Source: Gemmatimonadota bacterium (lineage in GTDB: Bacteria > Gemmatimonadota > Gemmatimonadetes > Longimicrobiales > Gaopeijiaceae). Taken from it: DNA of 8,289 bases. Shown here in pieces: positions 1 through 5,856 of this stretch. Both the position numbers and the translations under genes were made by a program. Location: NCBI GenBank assembly GCA_030550695.1, contig JAUQOX010000073.1:1-8289 (forward strand), written 5' to 3'. Numbering within the stretch: position 1 is the stretch's first letter; every line of letters starts with the position of its first letter. The notes beneath the pieces were generated by a model. The model did no database searches. It saw nothing but the letters and a program-made list of their open reading frames with translations, and was not told the origin of the DNA.

Positions 1-771
1 GGTGAGATCCCCCGCCGTGACCACCCCCACCACCCGCCCATCCCCATCCACGATCGGCACCGTGCCCCGCATCTCGGCCAAGGGCACGATACAGTCCCTC
101 ATCAGGGCGTCTTCCCGCAACCAAGGGTAGTTCTCCGCCACCATGACCTGCTCCACCCGCAGGCTCAGCCGCCGCCCCAAGGCCCCCCCCGGATGGAAGC
201 GGGCAAAATCTTCCGGTTTGAATCCCTTCCTCTCGAAGAGGACCACGGCCAGGGCATCGCCCATGGCCAACGTCGTTGTGGTGGAGCTGGTGGGGGCGAG
301 ATCCATGGGGCAGGCCTCCTCCTCCACCGAGCAGTCCAAGACCACCGTGGCCGCCCTGCCCAAGGTGGAGCGAGGGGTCCCCGTCAACGCGATGATGGGT
401 ACCCCGAGTCGCAGCAGATAATCCAAGAGGCCCGCGAGTTCGGAGGTGTCCCCGCTCTTGGAGACGAGGACCGCCACGTCGTCCCGTCCCACGATCCCCA
501 GGTCGCCGTGCAGCCCTTCCACCGGATGAAGAAAGGTGGCCGGAGTGCCGGTGCTGGTCAGGGTGGCCGCGATCTTCCGACCGATGATCCCGCTCTTGCC
601 GATCCCGGAGACGATCACCCTTCCCCGAACCCCTGCCAGGAGCTCCACGGCCCGGACGAACTCCGGCCCCAACCGGCCGGCTGCGGTCAGAATGGCCCGG
701 GCCTCGACTTCCAAGACCCTCTTGGCTTCCGCCAACAGCTCCTCGGGACCTTGCGGCCTCTTCGTTCCCAC
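1..771 (-). CDS. kdsD: D-arabinose-5-phosphate isomerase KdsD (KpsF/GutQ family), 3' end cut by window edge
   Basis: Interconverts D-ribulose-5-phosphate and D-arabinose-5-phosphate in the cytoplasm, the first committed step of Kdo synthesis. 257 residues are visible; relatives are about 320-330, so roughly 70 C-terminal residues (the second CBS repeat) lie outside. The SIS domain (about 40-175) carries SGIGKSG at 55-61, HPVEGLHGDLG at 82-92 and SKSGDTSE at 104-111. K59, E111, E152 and H193 fall at the same numbers as the catalytic residues I recall for E. coli KdsD. A first CBS repeat begins near residue 205 and reads VVGVVTAGDL at the edge. The GTG start (769-771) is the only sensible one: an in-frame TAG lies three codons upstream, and AGGAGG sits five bases before GTG. 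It begins 9 nt after the kdsC stop, last of the five visible operon genes. GutQ or a capsule KpsF paralogue is possible, but the operon favours KdsD. Confidence 0.95.
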   Translation of the reverse strand, partial: MGTKRPQGPEELLAEAKRVLEVEARAILTAAGRLGPEFVRAVELLAGVRGRVIVSGIGKSGIIGRKIAATLTSTGTPATFLHPVEGLHGDLGIVGRDDVAVLVSKSGDTSELAGLLDYLLRLGVPIIALTGTPRSTLGRAATVVLDCSVEEEACPMDLAPTSSTTTTLAMGDALAVVLFERKGFKPEDFARFHPGGALGRRLSLRVEQVMVAENYPWLREDALMRDCIVPLAEMRGTVPIVDGDGRVVGVVTAGDLT

Positions 772-780
772 GTCTTCCTC

Positions 781-1371
781 CTACCCGCTTCGCGCCCGCA
801 CGTAGGCTTCCACCTGGGAATCCCACTCTCCCCTTGCTTTCAGGAGAGCCTCGCAGAACTCCCGGACCGCACCATGGCCCCCCCTTCGGGTACCTACCCA
901 GCAAGCCACTCGGCGCACCTCCTCCGTGGCGTTGGCCACGGCCGCAGGAAGCCCCACGCGACGCAGGGCCGCCAGATCCGGGAGATCGTCCCCCAACATG
1001 GCCACCTGGTCCCAACGCAAGCCCCGCCGCTCCAGGATTTCCTCGATGGCCCGCACCTTTTGGGCACCGCCATCCTGATGAAGCTCCTCCACCTCCAGCT
1101 CCCGGCCCCGAATCTCCGTGGCCGGAGAGACCCGGCCCGAGACCAAGGCCACAGGGATCCCGGCCCATTGCAGGAGCTTCACGCCGAAGCCGTCTTGAAT
1201 GTCGAACCGCTTCAGCTCCAGGACTCCCCCGTCCGGCAAAGCACCGATGTATACCCCCCCGTCGGTAAGGACCCCGTCCACATCCAAGACCACCAGCCGG
1301 ACCTGGAGCGCCTTTTCCTTGGGAATTTCGGGACTAGGGGGCTGCGGCCCCCTCTGAAGGTCATCGGTCAT
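781..1371 (-). CDS. kdsC: 3-deoxy-D-manno-octulosonate-8-phosphate phosphatase KdsC (HAD family)
   Basis: Hydrolyses Kdo-8-phosphate to Kdo and phosphate, the third step of the pathway; family members are Mg-dependent tetramers without a cap domain. The 196-residue protein is close to the usual 170-190, with a slightly long N-terminus (about 20 residues before the first strand). HAD motif I is DVDGVLTDG (30-38, nucleophile D30, acid/base D32), motif II is SGR (78-80), motif III is K105, and motif IV is GDDLPD (127-132). The KdsC-typical C-terminal GGHGAVRE is at 164-171. The ATG start overlaps the end of kdsA by 11 nt and is preceded by a purine-rich GAGGGGAGGGGAG stretch inside kdsA, indicating coupled translation. 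The stop TAG provides the first bases of the kdsD ribosome site. The short size and motif spacing exclude most other HAD phosphatases. Confidence 0.95.
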   Translation of the reverse strand: MTDDLQRGPQPPSPEIPKEKALQVRLVVLDVDGVLTDGGVYIGALPDGGVLELKRFDIQDGFGVKLLQWAGIPVALVSGRVSPATEIRGRELEVEELHQDGGAQKVRAIEEILERRGLRWDQVAMLGDDLPDLAALRRVGLPAAVANATEEVRRVACWVGTRRGGHGAVREFCEALLKARGEWDSQVEAYVRARSG

Positions 1372-2167
1372 CTCCCCTCCCCTCGGGGGCCACCACCGCC
1401 CGGATGGCCAGAACTTTCCTCAGCAGGGGCTCCAGCCGGTCGAGAGGGAGCATGTTCGTGCTGTCGGAGGGTGCCTGCTCCGGGCGGGGATGCGTTTCCA
1501 AGAACAGGCCATCGCACCCGGCGGCCACGGCCGCCAGAACCAAGGACGGGATGTGCTCCGGCTCGCCCCCGCTCGACCCTCCGGCCTGACCGGGACGCTG
1601 GACCGAATGGGTACCGTCGAACACGGCAGGCACCCCCGCCGCCTGGCGAATCCGCCGGAAAGACCGCATATCCACCACCAGGTTTCCGTAGCCGAAAAAG
1701 GTGCCCCTCTCGGTCACCGCCACCTCCGCTCCCCCCGCCCTCCGCACCTTCTCCACGGCGTGCGCCATCTCTTCCGGAGCCATCCACTGCCCTTTCTTGA
1801 TGCTCACCGCTTTTCCGGTGGCCCCGGCAGCGGTGAGGAGGTCTGTCTGCCGACAAAGGAAGGCGGGAATCTGGAGAACATCCACCACTTCGGCGGCCCG
1901 AGCGGCATGGAAGGGCTCATGAATGTCCGTAAGGAGGGGCAAACCGGTGGCTGCCTTCACCCGCGCCAGTCGCTGAAGGCCCTCCTCCAGGCCAGGCCCC
2001 CTCGGCGAGTCGCCCTTGGAGCGGTTCGCCTTGTCGTAGGAAGCCTTATAAAAGACGGGAAGGTTCAGAGCCCGGGCGATGCGCACCAACTCCTGGGCCA
2101 CTTCCAGGTTCAGCCCGTCATCCTCCAGAACACAAGGCCCTGCCATGAGAAAGAAGCGTTCGAACAT
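1361..2167 (-). CDS. kdsA: 3-deoxy-8-phosphooctulonate synthase KdsA, metal-dependent class
   Basis: Condenses phosphoenolpyruvate with arabinose-5-phosphate to Kdo-8-phosphate on a TIM barrel. The protein has 268 residues, close to the short thermophile-type enzymes (E. coli is 284). Visible motifs: AGPCVLE (9-15), KASYDKANRS (41-50), RGPGLEEGL (56-64), TDIHEP (80-85), LQIPAFLCRQTDLL (98-111), KKGQW (124-128), ERGTFFGYGNLVVDMRS (153-169), FDGTHSVQ (183-190), GGSSGG (196-201) and ETHPRPE (224-230). C12, H187, E224 and D235 match in order, and almost exactly in spacing, the Cys/His/Glu/Asp metal site of the Aquifex-type enzyme; non-metal enzymes such as E. coli's have Asn instead of Cys. The ATG start is 11 nt after the pyrG stop, with GAGGAG overlapping that stop. 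DAHP synthase is excluded by the KANRS and FDGTHS motifs. Confidence 0.96.
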   Translation of the reverse strand: MFERFFLMAGPCVLEDDGLNLEVAQELVRIARALNLPVFYKASYDKANRSKGDSPRGPGLEEGLQRLARVKAATGLPLLTDIHEPFHAARAAEVVDVLQIPAFLCRQTDLLTAAGATGKAVSIKKGQWMAPEEMAHAVEKVRRAGGAEVAVTERGTFFGYGNLVVDMRSFRRIRQAAGVPAVFDGTHSVQRPGQAGGSSGGEPEHIPSLVLAAVAAGCDGLFLETHPRPEQAPSDSTNMLPLDRLEPLLRKVLAIRAVVAPEGRGDDR

Positions 2168-2178
2168 TTCCGGGCTCC

Positions 2179-3843
2179 TCAGGCCTCTCCCTCCTTCCGT
2201 CCCAGGGCTACCCCCTGACCGTCGTCGGTCAGGTAGCCTCCCCGCACAGCAGCGGCCCGAATGAACGAAGCAAACAGGGGATGGGGGCGGGTAGGACGAC
2301 TCTTCAGCTCAGGATGGAACTGGCAACCCACGAACCAGGGGTGCTGGGGGAGCTCGATGATCTCCACGAGCTCGCCGTCGGGGGAAAGGCCGCTGAAGAC
2401 CATCCCGTGCTCTTCGAAGGGCTTCCGATAGCGGTTGTTGAACTCGTAGCGGTGGCGATGCCTCTCGCTGATCTCCTGGGTGCCATAGATCCGGGCCACC
2501 TTGGAGTCTGCCAGAAGCCGTGCGGGGTAAGCTCCCAATCTCATGGTCCCCCCCTTTGCGGTAACCTGCAGCTGGGAATCCATGAGACAGATCACGGGAT
2601 GGGCGGAGCGGGCGTCGAATTCGAAAGAATGGGAGTCCGGAAGCCCCACCACGTTCCTCGCGAACTCGATCGCCGCACACTGAAGCCCGAGACAGATACC
2701 GAAGAAGGGAACCCCGTTTTCCCTGGCCCACCGGATCGCCTGGAGCATGCCCTCCACCCCCCTCGGTCCGAACCCCCCCGGGACCAGGATCCCGTGCAGG
2801 CTCTCCAATTCCCGGAGGTGGAGGGGCTCCTCGAACCGCTCACTGGAGAGCCAGTGGATCTCCACCCCCAGGTCGTTGGCGATCCCACCATGGATGAGGG
2901 CCTGCTGTACCGACTTGTAAGAGTCCACCAACTCCGTGTATTTCCCCACGACCCCGATCCGAACCGGGCCTCCCGACGGGGAGCGGATGCGCTCCACCAT
3001 CCGCCTCCACTCCGATAGATCAGGCGGTGGTGCTTCCAGCCCCAACCGCTCCACCACGAAATCGTCCAACCGCTGGCGACGGAACTCCAGAGGAACGGCG
3101 TAGATGGTGTCGACGTCGGGGGACTGGACCACGCCTTGGACGTTCACGTTGGTGAACAGGGCGATCTTCCGCCGCAACTCCTCGTCCAAAGGCTGCTCGG
3201 CTCGGCAGATGAGCACGTCCGGCTGGATGCCGATCTGCATGAGTTCCCGGACCGAATGCTGCGTAGGCTTCGTCTTGAGTTCCCCGGTGGCGGCAATGTA
3301 GGGCACCAGGGTCAGGTGGATGACCAAGGTGTTACCGGTCCCTGCTTCCTGCCGAAATTGACGGATGGCCTCGAGGAACGGCAGGCTCTCGATGTCCCCC
3401 ACCGTCCCCCCGATCTCCGTGATGACCACATCGTGCCCGGCCGCCAGACTCCGGATGCGGCTCTTGATCTCATCGGTGATATGGGGAATCACCTGGACCG
3501 TGGCTCCCAGAAAATCCCCCCGCCGTTCTCTTTCGATGACCGTGAGGTACACCCTGCCGGTGGTCACGTTGTTGGCCTGGCTCAGGGACTCGTCCAGGAA
3601 ACGCTCGTAGTGGCCCAGATCCAAGTCCGTCTCCGCCCCGTCGTCGGTGACAAACACCTCGCCGTGTTGGAAAGGGGAAAGGGTACCGGGGTCCACATTG
3701 ATGTAGGGGTCGAACTTCTGGATGGTAACCCGAAGCCCTCGCTCCTTCAGCAGACGCCCCAGCGATGCCGCCGCAATCCCCTTGCCCAGAGACGACACCA
3801 CTCCCCCCGTCACGAACACGAACTTCGTGGCCCGCTGGTCCAT
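2179..3843 (-). CDS. pyrG: CTP synthase (glutamine-hydrolysing)
   Basis: Converts UTP to CTP using ATP and glutamine-derived ammonia, the last step of de novo CTP synthesis. Full length at 554 residues (E. coli 545). The N-terminal synthetase domain starts near residue 6 with the P-loop-like GGVVSSLGKG (13-22), then QKFDPYINVDPGTLSP (42-57), HGEVFVTDDGAETDLDLGHYERF (60-82) and ITEIGGTVGDIES (141-153). The class I glutamine amidotransferase domain begins near 295, with GGFGPRG (356-362), nucleophile C384 in GICLGLQ (382-388), and H510/E512 in QFHPE (508-512). It starts with ATG 18 nt after kdsB and has a modest ribosome site (AAGGA, or AGG six bases from ATG). The junction is locally AT-rich, with the palindrome TTAGCTAA over the kdsB stop, but I see no convincing internal promoter. 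It sits between kdsB and kdsA; KdsB consumes its product. Confidence 0.98.
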   Translation of the reverse strand: MDQRATKFVFVTGGVVSSLGKGIAAASLGRLLKERGLRVTIQKFDPYINVDPGTLSPFQHGEVFVTDDGAETDLDLGHYERFLDESLSQANNVTTGRVYLTVIERERRGDFLGATVQVIPHITDEIKSRIRSLAAGHDVVITEIGGTVGDIESLPFLEAIRQFRQEAGTGNTLVIHLTLVPYIAATGELKTKPTQHSVRELMQIGIQPDVLICRAEQPLDEELRRKIALFTNVNVQGVVQSPDVDTIYAVPLEFRRQRLDDFVVERLGLEAPPPDLSEWRRMVERIRSPSGGPVRIGVVGKYTELVDSYKSVQQALIHGGIANDLGVEIHWLSSERFEEPLHLRELESLHGILVPGGFGPRGVEGMLQAIRWARENGVPFFGICLGLQCAAIEFARNVVGLPDSHSFEFDARSAHPVICLMDSQLQVTAKGGTMRLGAYPARLLADSKVARIYGTQEISERHRHRYEFNNRYRKPFEEHGMVFSGLSPDGELVEIIELPQHPWFVGCQFHPELKSRPTRPHPLFASFIRAAAVRGGYLTDDGQGVALGRKEGEA

Positions 3844-3861
3844 GGAAAACCTGTTCCTTAG

Positions 3862-4650
3862 CTAATCTCTTTGTGAAAACCGGGAGAAGCCTCCCAGCTC
3901 GGCCAAACGCTTCTCGATCCGCACGACGTCGGCGGGGGTATCCACCCCCGGATCCGCCGCACCCACCACCGCCACCCCGATGCGGGCACCGGCCCCCAAA
4001 GGCCGCAACTGCTCGAGTTTTTCCAACTCTTCCAGAGGGGTCGGTGACAACGCCACCCAATTCTCCAGAGCCTCGGGGGTGTAGGCGTAAATGCCGATAT
4101 GGCGAAGGAAAGGCTCCCGGGCCAGCTCTTCGGGACTCGGCTTTCCGTCCCTCTTGTACGGGATGGGCGCCCGGGAAAAATACAGTGCCCTCCCCGAGGG
4201 AGCCCGAACCACCTTGACCACCGAAGGGTCCCTTCTGGCCTCCTCATCCATCACCGGCGTGGCGCAGGTCCCGATCTCCCAACCCCGATCCCGAACCAGT
4301 TCGATGGCCGCAGCCAGATGGGCCTCCTTCAGGAGGGGTTCGTCTCCCTGGATGTTGGCGATGACCTCGAAGCCGACATACCGATCCCGCCGGGCCACCT
4401 CCGCCACCCGATCCGTTCCCGAGGGGTGATCCGGAGAGGTCAGCTCCACCGGGGCGCCCATGGCCCTGCAGACTTCGGCAACGGCCTCGGAGTCTGTCGC
4501 CACCACGGCCTCGTCCAGGATTCTCATCCCCTCCACCCGCCGCCACACCCATTCGATGAGGGGACGCCCCAGGATGGGATAAAGGGGCTTGTTGGGGAGA
4601 CGGGTGGAGGCCAGCCGGGCAGGGACGATGCCCAAAACACGGCCGCTCAC
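3862..4650 (-). CDS. kdsB: CMP-Kdo synthetase (3-deoxy-manno-octulosonate cytidylyltransferase)
   Basis: Transfers CMP from CTP to Kdo, giving CMP-Kdo, the donor for the lipid A Kdo transferases; cytoplasmic nucleotidyltransferase. With the chosen start it has 262 residues (E. coli 248). Motifs: PARLASTRLPNKPL (10-23), the CTP-binding signature; ATDSEAV (51-57); SGTDRVAEV (77-85); NIQGDEP (99-105); ALYFSRAPIPY (155-165); HIGIYAY (184-190); LEQLRPL (212-218); VDTPAD (236-241). I chose GTG at 4648-4650 because the protein then starts, as relatives do, a few residues before the first strand, and because GGAGG lies six bases upstream. An in-frame ATG at 4746 would add 32 residues unlike the family. 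It is the first gene of the visible kds operon, transcribed away from the metal transporter. Its ribosome site sits in the loop of a 6-bp GC hairpin (separate entry). Confidence 0.96.
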   Translation of the reverse strand: MSGRVLGIVPARLASTRLPNKPLYPILGRPLIEWVWRRVEGMRILDEAVVATDSEAVAEVCRAMGAPVELTSPDHPSGTDRVAEVARRDRYVGFEVIANIQGDEPLLKEAHLAAAIELVRDRGWEIGTCATPVMDEEARRDPSVVKVVRAPSGRALYFSRAPIPYKRDGKPSPEELAREPFLRHIGIYAYTPEALENWVALSPTPLEELEKLEQLRPLGAGARIGVAVVGAADPGVDTPADVVRIEKRLAELGGFSRFSQRD

Positions 4651-4651
4651 A

Positions 4652-4667
4652 GGCGCCCTCCGGCGCC
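4652..4667 (-). promoter_or_regulatory. kdsB: Hairpin presenting the kdsB ribosome-binding site
   Basis: On the minus strand the 16 bases read GGCGCC-GGAG-GGCGCC: a perfect 6-bp all-GC stem with a GGAG tetraloop, ending one base before the kdsB GTG start. The loop plus the first stem base is the Shine-Dalgarno sequence GGAGG, six bases from the start codon. The stem and the position are seen directly. Whether it folds in the mRNA and restricts ribosome access is inference; chance is possible in DNA this GC-rich. Confidence 0.5.
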
Positions 4668-4780
4668 GCAGGGGGGAGTGGGTTTTGCAAGTTTCACGCC
4701 AGTAAAGGTAGAGGAGGGGTCGAGTCCCATCAAGGAAGAAAGCCATGGGGGCCCGAAGGTCCTTCGCCGCTCGTGCCGCC

Positions 4781-4800
4781 TTGTGTTTATGATTACACTA
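4781..4800. promoter_or_regulatory. AT-rich promoter/operator-like island between divergent operons
   Basis: Fifteen of 20 bases are A/T in otherwise very GC-rich DNA. It contains TATGAT (4788-4793), one mismatch from a sigma-70 -10 element for the plus-strand transporter genes, but no good -35 (best TTCGCC, 4763-4768, with a 19-bp spacer). GTGT (4783-4786) and ACAC (4795-4798) form an interrupted palindrome over the -10, the position expected for a repressor such as Zur or another Fur-family protein. It does not match a consensus I know. The reverse strand also has TAATCA/CATAAA-like hexamers that could serve kdsB. Promoter identity is plausible; operator identity is speculative. Confidence 0.35.
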
Positions 4801-4862
4801 CCGGTCTGCCGAAAGGCACCCAGCCGGGCCAACGGGTCTCGGGTATCGGTAGAGGAGACCCG
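4801..4862 (+). promoter_or_regulatory. Two-hairpin leader upstream of the metal importer genes
   Basis: Hairpin 1 is TGCC-GAAA-GGCA (4807-4818), a 4-bp stem with a GNRA tetraloop that can be lengthened by GG/CC with a UC bulge, or enclosed by CCGG (4801-4804) pairing with CCGG (4824-4827). Hairpin 2 pairs CGGGTCTC (4833-4840) with GAGACCCG (4855-4862), eight perfect base pairs around a 14-nt loop. A purine run GAGGAG (4852-4857) is partly in its 3' arm. If transcription starts about 8 nt after the TATGAT box, the RNA would begin almost exactly at hairpin 1. I do not recognise a known riboswitch class. Pairing is seen directly; regulatory function is inference. Confidence 0.35.
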
Positions 4863-4890
4863 ATCCCCCCCCTCGAACCCCTGGTTTTTC

Positions 4891-5856
4891 ATGGACCTTC
4901 GACGCCTTCTGGAATCGCCCCCGCTGCAGCTCCGCCGACCCCTGTGGGTCTGGCCCGTCCTGGCCCTGGCGACGGCCTGGTGCGCGGCGTGCGGGGAACC
5001 GGCTCCCCGCCGGTTGCCGGCGGGTCCGCCCACCGTGGTGGTTTCGATCTTTCCCCTGGGGAACCTGGCATCGTTCCTGGCCGGACCCCACGTCCGGGTG
5101 GAGGTGGTGCTTCCCCCGGGGGCTGCGCCCGAGACCTTCGAGCCGACTCCGCGGCAGATCCATGGGTTCGAAAAGGCCGCCCTCTTTGTCCGGGTGGGGG
5201 CCGGGTTGGACGATTGGCTGGCAGGGCTGGGCCCGGCCTCGGGGGCCCAGGGCGCCCAACTGGTCCTTTCCGAAGGTCTTCCCTTGCTCCCCCCGGACCC
5301 CGAACACGGCGACGCCGGTCACCCCCACGAGGGTAACCCCCATATCTGGCTGGACCCTGTGCTGGTCCGGGATCGGCTGGTCCCCGCCATGGCCGACGCC
5401 TTGGTCTCTCTGGTGCCCCAGGCGGAAGGTGACATCCGGCGCCGGGCCTCGGAGCTTCACGACTCCCTCACCGCCTTGGACCAAGAAATCCGGGAGGCGT
5501 TGGCGCCGGTGGTGGGCCGAGGGTTCGTTGCCACCCACCCTTCCTTCTCCTACTTCGCGCACCGCTACGGGTTGCAGGAAGTGGGGGTCATCCACAGCCA
5601 CCCGGGCAACGACCCCTCCAGTCGAGAGCTGGCCCGGTTGGTGGAGGAGGCCCGCCGACACGGGGTCCCTTGCGTGTTCGTGGAGCCCCACCTGGGAGAG
5701 ACGGCGGCCCGGGCCTTGGCGGTGGAGCTGGCCATCCCGACCTGTTTTCTGGACCCCCTGGGCGGACCCGGGCTGGAGGGCCGGGACAGCTACTTGGCCC
5801 TTCTCCGGTTCAATACCCGCCGCTTCCTGGAGGGTCTGGGGAGGGACGAACGGTGA
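4891..5856 (+). CDS. Metal ABC transporter substrate-binding lipoprotein (ZnuA/TroA-like, cluster A-I)
   Basis: Extracytoplasmic protein that captures a divalent metal (Zn or Mn) and delivers it to the permease encoded two genes downstream. 321 residues. A basic, hydrophobic N-terminus leads to Cys34 in CAAC, an imperfect lipobox, so a lipid-anchored protein is likely. The two-lobed fold is shown by VVVSIFPLGNLASFL (49-63), PPGAAPETFEPTP (75-87), NPHIWLDP (149-156), ATHPSFSYFAHRYGL (214-228) and FLDPL (286-290). Expected ligands are H151, H216 and D288; the first, normally His in the PH motif, is E81. A short His-rich loop lies at 139-151 (H139, H144, H146). The ATG lacks a clear ribosome site, and a run of eight C lies at 4865-4872, so the start is uncertain. 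An in-frame ATG at 4790 would place the candidate promoter inside the gene. The stop overlaps the next start by four bases (GTGA). Metal specificity cannot be read from sequence. Confidence 0.88.
   Translation: MDLRRLLESPPLQLRRPLWVWPVLALATAWCAACGEPAPRRLPAGPPTVVVSIFPLGNLASFLAGPHVRVEVVLPPGAAPETFEPTPRQIHGFEKAALFVRVGAGLDDWLAGLGPASGAQGAQLVLSEGLPLLPPDPEHGDAGHPHEGNPHIWLDPVLVRDRLVPAMADALVSLVPQAEGDIRRRASELHDSLTALDQEIREALAPVVGRGFVATHPSFSYFAHRYGLQEVGVIHSHPGNDPSSRELARLVEEARRHGVPCVFVEPHLGETAARALAVELAIPTCFLDPLGGPGLEGRDSYLALLRFNTRRFLEGLGRDER

Noticed and set aside
193..1800. Long plus-strand open frame antisense to kdsD, kdsC and kdsA
   Set aside because: High-GC DNA gives long frames opposite real genes; its translation is Pro/Arg/His-rich with no recognisable motif, whereas the minus strand carries clear family motifs throughout.
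3842..3885. Internal promoter for pyrG in the AT-rich kdsB-pyrG junction
   Set aside because: There is a GAAAACC direct repeat 30 nt apart and the TTAGCTAA palindrome, but no paired -35 and -10 elements at proper spacing.
3862..4746. kdsB starting at ATG 4746 (294 residues)
   Set aside because: The extra 32 residues do not resemble the family N-terminus and have no good ribosome site, while GTG at 4650 has GGAGG at ideal distance and starts where relatives start.
4801..4862. Known riboswitch upstream of the importer (cobalamin, Mn, c-di-AMP or Moco type)
   Set aside because: GGAGACC-like and GCCGAAAGGC-like fragments occur, but the remaining conserved core blocks of those classes are absent and the element is too short.
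4790..5856. Binding-protein gene starting at the in-frame ATG 4790
   Set aside because: It would run the coding region through the candidate -10 box and leader hairpins, add a polar Arg/Ser-rich stretch before the signal peptide, and has no ribosome site.
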